64,000 bases of DNA from Bacteroidia bacterium (GCA_041391665.1 JAWKNO010000003.1:1178001-1242000), one strand, 5' to 3'. Counted from the first letter of the stretch, positions 17,721-26,671 are shown. Numbers and translations are program-made. Notes: generated from the letters alone by a model not told the origin.

Positions 17721-18503
17721 TCAATGTATTTTTGTACCGGGATAATTGTCTGAATAAATTTCCCCCAGCGCATCAGACTGGCAGATAAAAACAGCTTTCA
17801 CCCCGGCTGCCAGCGATTCAAACGCATTTTCCAGCTTGGGAATCATTCCTCCGGCAATGGTTCCTGCTTTTACATACTGGTCAAAATCGGGGCGGGTGAT
17901 GGAGGAAATTACCGAATGATCATCATTGGGGTCGGCAAGTACCCCTGTACGCTCAAAACAATAAACCAGCGAAACTTCAAAAAAACGGCTCATTCCGGCA
18001 GCTACGGTTCCGGCGATGGTATCGGCATTGGTATTGAGCAATTGTCCGTTTCCATCATGAGTCAGGGGTGCCAATACGGGTACGATCCCCGCTTCGAGCA
18101 GCCAGGTAAGCCGCTCCGTATTGACAGCGGAAACATCGCCCGCCAGTCCGTAGTCAATGTCTTTGACGGGTCGTTTTACTGCCCGGATGACATCCATATC
18201 CGCGCCGGTAAGTCCTACAGCATTCATCCCCCGTTTTTGCAGCCCGGCGACCATCTGCCGGCTCATAAGGCCCCCATATACCATCATTGCAACTTCGAGC
18301 ATGGCCGCATTGGTGATGCGACGTCCGTTGACCATCGGCGCCTCCACGCCCAGTTTTCCGGCAATATCCGTCGCCGCCTTTCCGCCGCCGTGTACAAGCA
18401 GTTTTGCCCCATCGATCAGGGCAAACTGATCCATCACGCCATTAAGTGCAGCGAAATCGTCGAGGACTTTGCCCCCGATTTTGACAATGGTTAGTTTCTC
18501 CAT
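17721..18503 (-). CDS. argB: acetylglutamate kinase
   Basis: 260 residues. Phosphorylates N-acyl-glutamate. The amino-acid kinase fold shows VKIGGKVLDD at the start, VHGGGKAATDIAGKLG for phosphate binding, and NTNADTIAGTVAAG near the substrate pocket. KAGTIAGGMIPKLENA carries the conserved Gly-Gly-Met-x-x-Lys. Length is standard. There is no arginine-feedback N-terminal helix of the hexameric plant/Thermotoga type. Between argF' (9 bases before) and argE (2 bases after). Confidence 0.97.
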   Translation of the reverse strand: MEKLTIVKIGGKVLDDFAALNGVMDQFALIDGAKLLVHGGGKAATDIAGKLGVEAPMVNGRRITNAAMLEVAMMVYGGLMSRQMVAGLQKRGMNAVGLTGADMDVIRAVKRPVKDIDYGLAGDVSAVNTERLTWLLEAGIVPVLAPLTHDGNGQLLNTNADTIAGTVAAGMSRFFEVSLVYCFERTGVLADPNDDHSVISSITRPDFDQYVKAGTIAGGMIPKLENAFESLAAGVKAVFICQSDALGEIYSDNYPGTKIH

Positions 18504-18512
18504 TTATTTTGG

Positions 18513-19463
18513 TCAAAAATTGGACTGAAGGAGCATCTGTAACACAGCCTGTGCAGCATAAACACGGTTTCCTGCCTGCGGTATAATCAGCGACCTTGGG
18601 GAGTCGATGACTGCATCTGCAACAATCACGTTGCGGCGCACAGGCAGACAATGCATAAAGTGCGCCTGATGGGTTAGCGACATTTTCGCCTCGTCCACCA
18701 TCCAGGATGAGTCCAGACTCAGGATTTTCCCATAATCAGTATAGGAAGACCAGTTTTTTGCATAGACAAAATCAGCGCCTTCAAAAGCCTTTTTCTGGTT
18801 GTATTCTACTTTCACATCTCCCATAAACGAAGGCGCCAGTTCATACCCTTCGGGATGCGTAACGACCAGTTCCACCTCTGCATGAGACATCCATTCGACA
18901 AACGAATTGCCGACAGCCTGCGGCAGCGACCGGGGATGCGGCGCCCAGGTGAGCACTACTTTGGGGCGGGTTACGGTTTTATTTTCCTCTATCGTCAGCC
19001 AGTCAGCGAGTGACTGGAGCGGGTGCCGGGTAGCAGATTCAAGACTTACCACCGGCCGGCCGGTATAACGGACAAATGCTTCGAGCACTTCTTCCTGATA
19101 GTCAGCTTCACGGTCTTTGAGACCGGCAAACGTGCGTACGCCAACAATCTCACAGTATTGGCCGATGACTGCAGCTGCATCTTTGATATGCTCAGCTTTA
19201 TCGCTGTTCATCACAGCGCCATCCTGAAACTCCAGTTTCCAGCCTTCCTCACCGATATTCATCACGATGACATCCAGTCCAAGGTTCTGCGCAGCGCGTT
19301 GTGTGCTCAGCCTTGTGCGAAGGCTGGAGTTAAAAAAAATCAAACCCAGGGTTTTTCCATAACCCAGGGTCTTATTTGCAAGCGGATTTTGTTTGACAGC
19401 CTGGGCGGTCTGGAGTAATTCTACCGGGTTATTAAGGTCGTATATACTGGTAAAATGCTTCAT
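18513..19463 (-). CDS. argF': N-acylornithine carbamoyltransferase (acetyl- or succinyl-)
   Basis: 316 residues. Transfers a carbamoyl group to N-acylated ornithine, giving acyl-citrulline. SLRTR at 47-51 binds carbamoyl phosphate, HPLQ is at 147-150, and HCLPVRR at 271-277 is the form seen in acyl-ornithine rather than free-ornithine enzymes. Residue 90, in the loop NSDKAEH, is Ala. The equivalent is Pro90 in the Bacteroides fragilis succinylornithine enzyme and Glu92 in the Xanthomonas acetylornithine enzyme, and changing that Glu to small or hydrophobic residues switches it to succinylornithine (from memory of published work). So the true substrate may be succinylornithine. It lies between argD and argB. 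Confidence 0.95.
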   Translation of the reverse strand: MKHFTSIYDLNNPVELLQTAQAVKQNPLANKTLGYGKTLGLIFFNSSLRTRLSTQRAAQNLGLDVIVMNIGEEGWKLEFQDGAVMNSDKAEHIKDAAAVIGQYCEIVGVRTFAGLKDREADYQEEVLEAFVRYTGRPVVSLESATRHPLQSLADWLTIEENKTVTRPKVVLTWAPHPRSLPQAVGNSFVEWMSHAEVELVVTHPEGYELAPSFMGDVKVEYNQKKAFEGADFVYAKNWSSYTDYGKILSLDSSWMVDEAKMSLTHQAHFMHCLPVRRNVIVADAVIDSPRSLIIPQAGNRVYAAQAVLQMLLQSNF

Positions 19464-19481
19464 CTGAATTATAGGTTATGG

Positions 19482-20621
19482 CTACTGACTCACCACTTTC
19501 AACGAATTTTCAAGTGCGTCAATGAGAGCATCTGCATGAGCAGGTTGAATACACATAGGCGGCAAAAGCCGCATGACATTTGGATTGGAGGCTGAGCCGG
19601 TAAAAATACAGTGCTGGTCAAGCATATACTGCCGCAGGGGACCTGCCGGACCATGCATTTCTGCACCAATCATCAAACCCAGACCGCGGACCTCCTTCAA
19701 CCCTGGCATACTTTTCAGTTTATTCATCAGATAATTGCCAGCCGTGGCCGCTTTTTCCATCAGGCCTTCGGCCTTCATCACGTCAAGAACCGCAATACCA
19801 GCGGCACAAGCTAAATGACTGCCGCCAAAGGTCGTTCCCAACATACCATGCCATGGGGTAAACTCAGGGCTAATCACTACGCCTCCTATAGGAAAACCAT
19901 TCCCCATACCTTTGGCTATGGTAATCAGGTCAGGCTGGATGCCGGCATATTGATGGGCAAAAAATTTACCACTTCTTCCATAGCCAGACTGAATTTCGTC
20001 GAGAACCAGTACCGTACCATATTTTGTGCAAAGTGCTCTTGCCTGCTGAAGAAACTCGTTGGTAGGTAAATAAATCCCTCCGATCCCTTGTATCCCTTCG
20101 ACGACTACTGCACAGACATTTTCAGACTTCAACGCTTCTTCCAGTCTTTCAGGATTGTTTAACGGTATTTTCACCACCTCATGGCCGGCATTAACCGGAG
20201 CAACGATTTTGGTATTGTCAGTAATGGCTACGGCAGCAGAGGTTCTGCCGTGAAATGCCTTGTCAAACATGATCACTTTTTTCCTTTTGGTATGGAAAGA
20301 TGCCAGTTTGAGGGCATTTTCAATGGCTTCTGCGCCTGAGTTACAGAGAAAAAGTTGATAGTCAGGGTATCCGGAAAGTTCGCCGAGTTTGACTGCGAGT
20401 TCATCCTGCAAGGGATTCCGGATAGAGTTGGAGTAAAAACCAATTTTTTCAACCTGCTGGCGTACCATTTTCACATAATGCGGATGACTATGTCCGATAG
20501 AAATCACCGCGTGCCCACCGTAGAAGTCCAGATAACGGGTGCCGCGTTCGTCCCAGACATAACAACCCTCCGCGCGTACAGGAGCAATATTAAACAAAGG
20601 ATAAACGTCGAAAAGATGCAT
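19482..20621 (-). CDS. argD: acetylornithine aminotransferase
   Basis: 379 residues. A class III PLP aminotransferase that makes N-acyl-ornithine from the semialdehyde. The PLP lysine sits in LITIAKGMGNGFPIGG; FCNSGAEAIENALKLA-type sequence (LFLCNSGAEAIENALKLA) gives the phosphate-binding and helix region, and VLDEIQSGYGRSGKFF carries the cofactor Asp. ArgC, whose product is its substrate, is the gene just upstream in the operon (60 bases). Confidence 0.96.
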   Translation of the reverse strand: MHLFDVYPLFNIAPVRAEGCYVWDERGTRYLDFYGGHAVISIGHSHPHYVKMVRQQVEKIGFYSNSIRNPLQDELAVKLGELSGYPDYQLFLCNSGAEAIENALKLASFHTKRKKVIMFDKAFHGRTSAAVAITDNTKIVAPVNAGHEVVKIPLNNPERLEEALKSENVCAVVVEGIQGIGGIYLPTNEFLQQARALCTKYGTVLVLDEIQSGYGRSGKFFAHQYAGIQPDLITIAKGMGNGFPIGGVVISPEFTPWHGMLGTTFGGSHLACAAGIAVLDVMKAEGLMEKAATAGNYLMNKLKSMPGLKEVRGLGLMIGAEMHGPAGPLRQYMLDQHCIFTGSASNPNVMRLLPPMCIQPAHADALIDALENSLKVVSQ

Positions 20622-20681
20622 GGCAGATGTGTTACAAGATTCTAAAAATGGGGGCGTAGGGGTAATATACTTTTCGGAGAA

Positions 20682-21653
20682 TCAGAAAAAGGATGCTTTC
20701 AGGCGGAGGCCGCTGTTTTCGGGTAGCCCGGCCATCAGATTCATATTCTGGACAGCTTGTCCGGATGCACCTTTCAAGAGATTATCAATCATACTGATAA
20801 TCAATAATTTGCCTCCGTGTTTTTCGAGATACAATATACACTTATTTGTATTAACGACTTGTTTGAGAGAAGGATTTTCACGACTCACCGTTGTAAACGG
20901 ATGGTTTTGGTAGTACGATTCATACAACTCGACAGCTTCTTCCAGCGAAAGATCTGTACGGGTGTAAAGACTTGCATAGATACCTCTTGTAAAATCGCCC
21001 CTTACCGGCAGGAAGTTAATATCCGAAGCAAAATCAGGCTGAAGCCGGTAAATACTTTGCATGATTTCACCCAAATGCTGGTGGGTAAATGGCTTATAAA
21101 TAGAGATATTATTACTTCTCCAGCTAAAATGTGAAGTCGACTGAAGCGTCTGTCCTGCTCCTGTAGAACCAGTAATTGCGTGGACATGTACTTCTTCGTC
21201 CATCAGTTGCCCGGCTGCCAGTGGCAGAAGCCCTAACTGAATCGCGGTGGCAAAACAACCCGGATTGGCAATATGTGTGGCTTCACGAATCACCGGCCGG
21301 TTTAGCTCCGGAAGACCATACACAAAATCGTGATCATCTTCTCTGATGCGAAAGTCAGTACTCAGGTCTATGATAAATACGGATTCGGGAACGTGATTTT
21401 CTGCAAGCCATTTTCGGGACATCCCATGACCGGAGCACAAAAATAAGACATCAATGTCCATATCTGCCTCATCGGTAAATACGAGATCAGTTTCTCCGGC
21501 CAGGTCGTTATGAACAGCGGCCACTGGTTTTCCCGTGTGGCTGCTGCTCAAAACCCAGGCAATGACCGCTTCCGGATGCCATATCAGTATGCGGATCAAT
21601 TCACCTGCCGTATAACCGGCGCCACCAATAATGCCTATACGCAGCATGGTCAT
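20682..21653 (-). CDS. argC: N-acetyl-gamma-glutamyl-phosphate reductase
   Basis: 323 residues. NADPH-dependent reduction of acylglutamyl phosphate to the semialdehyde. The N-terminal dinucleotide motif is GIIGGAGYTAGELIRIL, the catalytic Cys is in NPGCFATAIQLGLLPL, and a His region is in FTHQHLGEI. The ATG (21651-21653) abuts the argG stop with no gap, showing tight coupling. A second ATG two codons later is also possible. Confidence 0.97.
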   Translation of the reverse strand: MTMLRIGIIGGAGYTAGELIRILIWHPEAVIAWVLSSSHTGKPVAAVHNDLAGETDLVFTDEADMDIDVLFLCSGHGMSRKWLAENHVPESVFIIDLSTDFRIREDDHDFVYGLPELNRPVIREATHIANPGCFATAIQLGLLPLAAGQLMDEEVHVHAITGSTGAGQTLQSTSHFSWRSNNISIYKPFTHQHLGEIMQSIYRLQPDFASDINFLPVRGDFTRGIYASLYTRTDLSLEEAVELYESYYQNHPFTTVSRENPSLKQVVNTNKCILYLEKHGGKLLIISMIDNLLKGASGQAVQNMNLMAGLPENSGLRLKASFF

Positions 21654-22847
21654 CTATTTTTTCTCGTGGATCATCTGAAACAGCTTGCCAGAGTTCGCCA
21701 GAATCTGGGTAAAACCTTTAACATCTTCTCCCGTCCAGGCATTGTTCATTTCCCCATAAGTGCCAAACTTAGCCGACATCATATCATATTGGGATTTAAT
21801 TCCCAGCGGTTGAAATCTGTAAGGCGTAAGTTTTACCTGTACTTTACCGGTCACATGTGCCTGTGTATCTTCGAGGAAAACCTCAATATTGCGCATTACC
21901 GGCTCAAGAAACTGCCCTTCGTGGAGAAGCATACCATACCAGTTGCCCAGCTGCTCTTTCCAGTACTGCTGCCATTTGGTCAGCACATGCTTTTCCAGAA
22001 GGTGGTGCGACTTAATGATGATCATTGGTGCAGCAGCTTCAAAGCCTACTCTTCCTTTGATTCCGATAATCGTATCTCCTACGTGAATATCCCGGCCTAC
22101 GGCAAATGGTTTGGCAAGTAACTCCAGCGCGCGAATGGCTTCTACAGGGTGATCATAACGCTGTCCTTCCACCTCTGTCAACTGCCCTTTCTCAAACCCC
22201 AGTTCAATGATTTTCTCGCCGGTATCTTCCAGTTGGGTAGGATAGGCAGATTCAGGCAGATAATCCCAGGAGTTGAGGGTTTCTTTTCCGCCGACGCTGG
22301 TTCCCCAAAGCCCTTTATTGATGGAGTATTGAGCTTTTTTCCACTCCATTTCCACCCCTTTTTCCTTCAGATATTCGATTTCAGCTTCACGGGAAAGTTT
22401 CAGATCTCGGATCGGCGTAATGATTTCGATTTCCGGAGCGAGAATCGTAAAAATCAGGTCAAACCGCACCTGGTCATTTCCCGCACCAGTACTGCCATGA
22501 GCAATGTACTTTGCACCAACTTTTCGGGCATAGTCCACAATCGCCACCGCCTGAAATACCCTTTCTGCGCTTACAGAAAGGGGATATGTATTATTTTTGA
22601 GCGTATTGCCATATACCAGAAACCGGATGCATTTTTCGTAATAATTTTTTACCTCATCCAGCGTCGTGTGGCTTTTGACCCCAAGGTAATAAGCTTTCTG
22701 CTCAATCATCTCAAGATCTGAGGGCGTAAAACCCCCCGTATCGACAATGGCTGAATGCACTTCCAGCCCTTTTTCTTCTTTGAGATATTTGACACAGAAG
22801 GAGGTATCCAAACCTCCGGAAAAAGCTAAAACAACTTTATTATTCAT
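21654..22847 (-). CDS. argG: argininosuccinate synthase
   Basis: 397 residues. ATP-dependent joining of citrulline and aspartate. The PP-loop is LAFSGGLDTSFCVKYL near the start, followed by YIAHGSTGAGNDQVRFDL (the ATP/citrulline-binding region). The middle segment SINKGLWGTSVGGKE is characteristic of the second ArgG subtype found in Bacteroidota. Its start overlaps the stop of the upstream GNAT gene by four bases (ATGA). Confidence 0.97.
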   Translation of the reverse strand: MNNKVVLAFSGGLDTSFCVKYLKEEKGLEVHSAIVDTGGFTPSDLEMIEQKAYYLGVKSHTTLDEVKNYYEKCIRFLVYGNTLKNNTYPLSVSAERVFQAVAIVDYARKVGAKYIAHGSTGAGNDQVRFDLIFTILAPEIEIITPIRDLKLSREAEIEYLKEKGVEMEWKKAQYSINKGLWGTSVGGKETLNSWDYLPESAYPTQLEDTGEKIIELGFEKGQLTEVEGQRYDHPVEAIRALELLAKPFAVGRDIHVGDTIIGIKGRVGFEAAAPMIIIKSHHLLEKHVLTKWQQYWKEQLGNWYGMLLHEGQFLEPVMRNIEVFLEDTQAHVTGKVQVKLTPYRFQPLGIKSQYDMMSAKFGTYGEMNNAWTGEDVKGFTQILANSGKLFQMIHEKK

Positions 22848-23440
22848 GGACTTTGAGGTTCTGGGAGAAATATATGTTCTCTTTGAGGCTTATTCACTTT
22901 TTTTTTGTTTTCCCATTCGGGATCAAACAACATTCCTGTACAAAGGCACATTTTCCGGTTTTGACGGTTTAGAATGTCATAATTGGGGCAACTCTGGCAT
23001 CCATTCCAGAAAGCATCATCAGTAGTAAGCTCTGAAAATGTGACTGGTTTGTATCCGAGATCTGAATTAATTTTCATCACTGCCAGACTGGTAGTAATAC
23101 CGAAGATTTTCGCTTCGGGATATCGCTGGCGCGAAAGATCAAATACCTGCTCTTTAATCATCCGGGCAAGGCCCAGATTGCGGTATTCGGGGGCAACAAT
23201 CAGGCCTGAGTTGGCAACGTATTTATCATGGCTCCAGGTTTCTATATAGCAAAACCCGGCCAGACTTCCGTCAACCAAAGCGATAACAGCTTTCCCCTCC
23301 AGCATTTTTTTTGCCACATATTCCGGCTGGCGTCTTGCGATGCCGGTTCCACGGGCCTTAGCGGCGGTAGCCATCATTTCGCAAATATCTTCTGCGAATT
23401 TCAGGTGTTGTACGTCAGCAATAATAACTTGAATATCCAT
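22844..23440 (-). CDS. GNAT acetyltransferase, candidate N-acylglutamate synthase, with Cys-rich tail
   Basis: 198 residues. The GNAT core is at ~1-150, with the acetyl-CoA loop VAPEYRNLGLARMIKEQ (R-x-x-G-x form) and the strand before it GLIV. The C-terminus has GCQSCPNYDIL and KMCLCTG, a CxxC...CxC set that could bind zinc. It is the first gene of the arginine operon and overlaps argG by four bases. No ArgA or ArgJ is present in the operon, so this is the best candidate for the acylation of glutamate that opens the pathway (inference). An acyl donor other than acetyl-CoA, such as succinyl-CoA, is possible given the carbamoyltransferase residue 90. Confidence 0.85.
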   Translation of the reverse strand: MDIQVIIADVQHLKFAEDICEMMATAAKARGTGIARRQPEYVAKKMLEGKAVIALVDGSLAGFCYIETWSHDKYVANSGLIVAPEYRNLGLARMIKEQVFDLSRQRYPEAKIFGITTSLAVMKINSDLGYKPVTFSELTTDDAFWNGCQSCPNYDILNRQNRKMCLCTGMLFDPEWENKKKVNKPQREHIFLPEPQSP

Positions 23441-23746
23441 GTACGGGTGATTATCAGATAATCGGTTAAGTTTGTTTATTTACAAAATAAAAACCACGGT
23501 ACTCAGAATGGTACTTCAGATTTGCTCCGGTTTTTTGGAGTAAATTGTGTACAATGACGCAACAGGTGATATGGAAAATATTAGGCCAGGACGGCCCTAA
23601 TCCGACTCCGTTCAGTCCTTAAGGACTCCGGAAAGGAAATGGTAAAGGGGTGATATGTAATATTCGTCTTCACAATCGGGGCAAAGATAGAAAACGGATT
23701 TATATATTTCCTAATGATTATATACAATTTTGAAAAATTGTTAACT
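23441..23746. promoter_or_regulatory. arginine operon leader / divergent promoter region
   Basis: 306 bases between the divergent arginine operon and dtd. On the minus strand TATCTTTG (23682-23689 reversed) fits the -7 box, which would give a ~235-base leader. The leader holds a 14-bp perfect palindrome AGTCCTTAAGGACT (23614-23627), a hairpin TTAGGCC...GGCCCTAA (23581-23600, one bulge) and ATTGTgtACAAT (23544-23555). On the minus strand the second hairpin is followed by TATTTT. No leader peptide rich in Arg was found. Attenuation or repressor binding is possible but unproven. Confidence 0.4.
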
Positions 23747-24196
23747 ATGCGTGCGATACTACAACGAGTTTCATCGGCAAAGGTTGTAATTGATGAAAAA
23801 ATATCTGGAGAAATTGCCTCCGGACTACTGGTTTTACTGGGCATCACCCATGACGATACTGATGCTGATATAGGGTGGATGATAAAAAAAATCACTCAAC
23901 TCCGTATCTTCAACGACGACCAGGAAAAGATGAACCTGTCTGTACAGGATATTGGGGGCGATTTGCTGGTGGTTTCACAGTTTACCTTATTCGCCAATTC
24001 GAAAAAAGGCAACCGCCCCTCCTACATCGATTCTGCACCGCCTGACGTGGCAATTCCTTTATATGAAAAATTTCTTGAGATGCTCAGGACAACCTTCACC
24101 GGAAAAGTGGAAACCGGTGAGTTTGGGGCTTCCATGCGCGTCTCATTGGTCAACGAAGGCCCGGTAACCATCATCCTTGATTCGAAAGAAAAGTAG
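23747..24196 (+). CDS. dtd: D-aminoacyl-tRNA deacylase
   Basis: 149 residues. Removes D-amino acids (and Gly from tRNA-Ala) from mischarged tRNA. The start at 23747 is fixed by the family's invariant MRAILQRVSSAKV; the ORF could extend 11 codons upstream. Core motifs: VVSQFTLFANSKKGNRPS (Ser-Gln-x-x and Gly-x-Arg-Pro) and NEGPVTIILDS, whose Gly-Pro forms the cross-subunit chirality gate as in known Dtd (GPVT). Length is standard. It stands 36 bases upstream of the polytopic membrane protein gene. Confidence 0.96.
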   Translation: MRAILQRVSSAKVVIDEKISGEIASGLLVLLGITHDDTDADIGWMIKKITQLRIFNDDQEKMNLSVQDIGGDLLVVSQFTLFANSKKGNRPSYIDSAPPDVAIPLYEKFLEMLRTTFTGKVETGEFGASMRVSLVNEGPVTIILDSKEK

Positions 24197-24232
24197 AAAT
24201 CGCCTGGCAGCCGGGTAGCTTTCAGGAAGAAT

Positions 24233-25591
24233 ATGTGGAACTGGCGAAACATACTTAGCAGAAAATATGCCCTGCCCTTTATCATAGGGACAGGCCTTAT
24301 GCTTCGGTTCCTGTATGGAAAATGGATCTATCACGACCTGCTCGCTAGCGTCGCCGGAGAATACTACGATGCGGCTGTCCACATCGTCCGGGGAAACTTC
24401 TGCCAAACCCGCCTCTCACCCGGAATGATCTGGCTTACGGCTTTATGGCTCCGAATTCTTGGTATTTCTCCGCTCTCTGTCATCATCGGAATGGCCGGCA
24501 TATATGGGCTCTTTGTGTGGCAAACAGATCGCCTGCTGAGATACCTGGGAATGCGTTCCGTCACCAACCTTTTTCACCTCATATTTGCTATATACCCGGC
24601 CTTTATCCATGCTTCTGTTTCGCCCGTCCCTGACCTCCCCATAGCCGTTGGTTTGCTCGCAATCGCAAACTACCTCTGGCAGATTTATCATAAGGAAAAA
24701 ACCGCGCTTGCAGATCTTCTCGGCCTGGGGACCATGCTGGGCTTAACATTCCTCTTTTCAGGGGGAGTTATCTGGGTTTTTCCGGTAATTGCGGGTTTTC
24801 TGATCTGGAAATACCAAAGTGCATTAATAAACGCCATGATCCCCCTTCTCGTAAGCCTGGTGATCATGGGAGGCTGGGAAATCTCAGCAAATCATTGTGC
24901 GAAAAGATGGGTTTGGGGGAATGATACTACAGGTGAAGATTTTTTCACCGGGAATAATGCGTTCACACCACTTTACCGAACCTGGTGGCTGGATACCGAA
25001 AATGAATCCAACAACCCATACTACCAGCGGTATTATCATCTCCGGGAGGAAATCATTTCGCTTCCGCCCGAAGAACGTCAGGCTGGCTATTTTGCAAAAG
25101 CCTGGGAGCATATACGGAGCCGCCCTGATCTTTTTCTGATCAGAACCGCCAACCGGATCCGCTGTTTTTTTGCCTTTGATACTTTGCCTGGAAAAGGCTG
25201 GACAACGGGTTTTTCGCCACTTATGGTTGTTTTTGCAGGGCTTAATACCATTTGCTACACATTCCTCTCGCTGCTCGCCATCTGGGGTATCGTGGGAAGA
25301 GGCTCTCCGATAAATAAGCCTTTACGCATGACTATGTTGCTGATGATTCCTGCTTTCGGGATTCCACACTTCCTTACCTTCTCTTTGCCGGCACTCCATC
25401 TCCCGATTATGCCTTTTCTGGGACTTTTTGCAGCAGTAGCATTGGTCAGGGAAACGCCCCGGCTATTTTCGCTGAAGGGGTTGTCCAAAAGATCGCGCCC
25501 GTTTGTTTACCTCATGTTTCTGTCTTTTCTTTATATTCAGGTGGAATGGATCGCACAGATGATAGACAGATATATCGGGCAATCATTATGA
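24233..25591 (+). CDS. polytopic membrane protein, glycosyltransferase-like (GT-C type)
   Basis: 452 residues with roughly ten membrane helices (for example FIIGTGLMLRFLYG, VIIGMAGIYGLFVW, VIWVFPVIAGFLIW, VFAGLNTICYTFLSLLAIWG). The N-terminal ASVAGEYYDAAVHIVRGNF resembles the first periplasmic loop of PMT/ArnT-type GT-C enzymes, where acidic residues act. A later soluble loop (GNNAFTPLYRTWWLDT and YYHLREE) also occurs in such proteins. Donor and acceptor are unknown. Its stop overlaps the ATG of the MazG-like gene by four bases, so the two are translationally coupled. Confidence 0.7.
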   Translation: MWNWRNILSRKYALPFIIGTGLMLRFLYGKWIYHDLLASVAGEYYDAAVHIVRGNFCQTRLSPGMIWLTALWLRILGISPLSVIIGMAGIYGLFVWQTDRLLRYLGMRSVTNLFHLIFAIYPAFIHASVSPVPDLPIAVGLLAIANYLWQIYHKEKTALADLLGLGTMLGLTFLFSGGVIWVFPVIAGFLIWKYQSALINAMIPLLVSLVIMGGWEISANHCAKRWVWGNDTTGEDFFTGNNAFTPLYRTWWLDTENESNNPYYQRYYHLREEIISLPPEERQAGYFAKAWEHIRSRPDLFLIRTANRIRCFFAFDTLPGKGWTTGFSPLMVVFAGLNTICYTFLSLLAIWGIVGRGSPINKPLRMTMLLMIPAFGIPHFLTFSLPALHLPIMPFLGLFAAVALVRETPRLFSLKGLSKRSRPFVYLMFLSFLYIQVEWIAQMIDRYIGQSL

Positions 25592-25923
25592 CTTTAAAAG
25601 AAGCACAAAAAACCGTTGATGACTGGATCAAAAACTACGGGGTCAGGTATTTTTCCGAACTGACCAATATGGCTATGCTCACGGAGGAAGTTGGCGAAGT
25701 GGCCAGGATTATCGCTCGCCAGTACGGAGATCAGTCTTTCAAAAAATCTGACCGGGAGGTGAATCTGGCAGACGAAATGGCCGACGTTTTATTTGTCCTC
25801 ATCTGTCTGGCAAACCAGACCGGCGTGGACCTGGAAACTGCGCTTCAGAAAAACCTGGACAAAAAAACGCAAAGGGACAGCGAAAGGCATAAAAATAATG
25901 AGAAGCTCCAGGACAGATCATAA
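25588..25923 (+). CDS. MazG-like nucleotide pyrophosphohydrolase
   Basis: 111 residues from the ATG at 25588, which overlaps the TGA of the preceding gene (ATGA). The all-alpha NTP-PPase fold shows the metal-binding pattern LTEEVGEVARIIARQYG (E-x-x-E) and LADEMADVLFVLICLANQTG (E-x-x-D), as in the iMazG/MazG family. It probably hydrolyses a nucleoside triphosphate to the monophosphate and pyrophosphate, cleaning damaged nucleotides. The tail is charged (KKTQRDSERHKNNEK). A DinB-like gene follows after 17 bases. Confidence 0.92.
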   Translation: MTLKEAQKTVDDWIKNYGVRYFSELTNMAMLTEEVGEVARIIARQYGDQSFKKSDREVNLADEMADVLFVLICLANQTGVDLETALQKNLDKKTQRDSERHKNNEKLQDRS

Positions 25924-25940
25924 ATAATAAACCAACCGCT

Positions 25941-26564
25941 ATGAAAAGAAGATCAGTTCTGGGTTTTATTGGCCTGAGTCCGCTTGTTTCCTGGTTGCCT
26001 GAGCTGACGGCAAACCGAAAAATCACGGAAACCCTGCGAAATCGCTGGGAGAAAGGAAAAGAATATACGCTGGCCGTTTTTGACGCTATGCCGGAGGATT
26101 TTTTGGAGTTTAGCCCTACAAAAGAAGAAATGTCTTTTGCACAGCACTTTATCCACCTGGGCTTCTGGAATAACCTCTACCTCGGCATGATTACAGATCA
26201 GGCAGATTATGATCCTCAAAAACCTTTGTTTGACGCAAAATATCTAATCGCCAGGCCAGATAATATTAACCTGTTCGGCCCTCAGCCTTTGCAACAGATT
26301 GATGGACGGAATAATAAATCCCTTATCAGAGACTATCTCAATCAAACATTTGATTTTGTCATCCAGGCTCTGTCAAAAATTGATGATAATAAACTAAGCA
26401 AAGGCCGGGAAGACCCAAAGCCCGATGCATTTAAAGGGCATACCAACCTGGATATGATTTTGCGGGGCGAAGCACATACTGCCCATCACAGGGCACAGGC
26501 AATTGTTTACCTGCGTCTGAAAGGAGTTACCCCCCCAAGTTATGCACAGTATAATATTCTATAA
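25941..26564 (+). CDS. DinB-like protein with Tat-like N-terminus
   Basis: 207 residues. The start MKRRSVLGFIGLSPLVSWLP has a basic pair and a hydrophobic stretch that could be a weak signal or anchor. The four-helix DinB/YfiT metal fold is shown by SFAQHFIHLGFWN (first His pair) and the distal RGEAHTAHHRAQAIVYLRLKG (H-x-x-x-H), the usual three-His site. DinB-family proteins are often thiol transferases or of unknown job. Co-directional with the MazG-like gene. Confidence 0.85.
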   Translation: MKRRSVLGFIGLSPLVSWLPELTANRKITETLRNRWEKGKEYTLAVFDAMPEDFLEFSPTKEEMSFAQHFIHLGFWNNLYLGMITDQADYDPQKPLFDAKYLIARPDNINLFGPQPLQQIDGRNNKSLIRDYLNQTFDFVIQALSKIDDNKLSKGREDPKPDAFKGHTNLDMILRGEAHTAHHRAQAIVYLRLKGVTPPSYAQYNIL

Positions 26565-26671
26565 GCCCTTTCATTATTGTGAACATTAAAAAGGGAATTT
26601 CCACCTTAAAAAAATTTCGGCATGACATAACAAAAAATCCCGGAAAGTTCTGTAAGTTAGATGTATAAATC

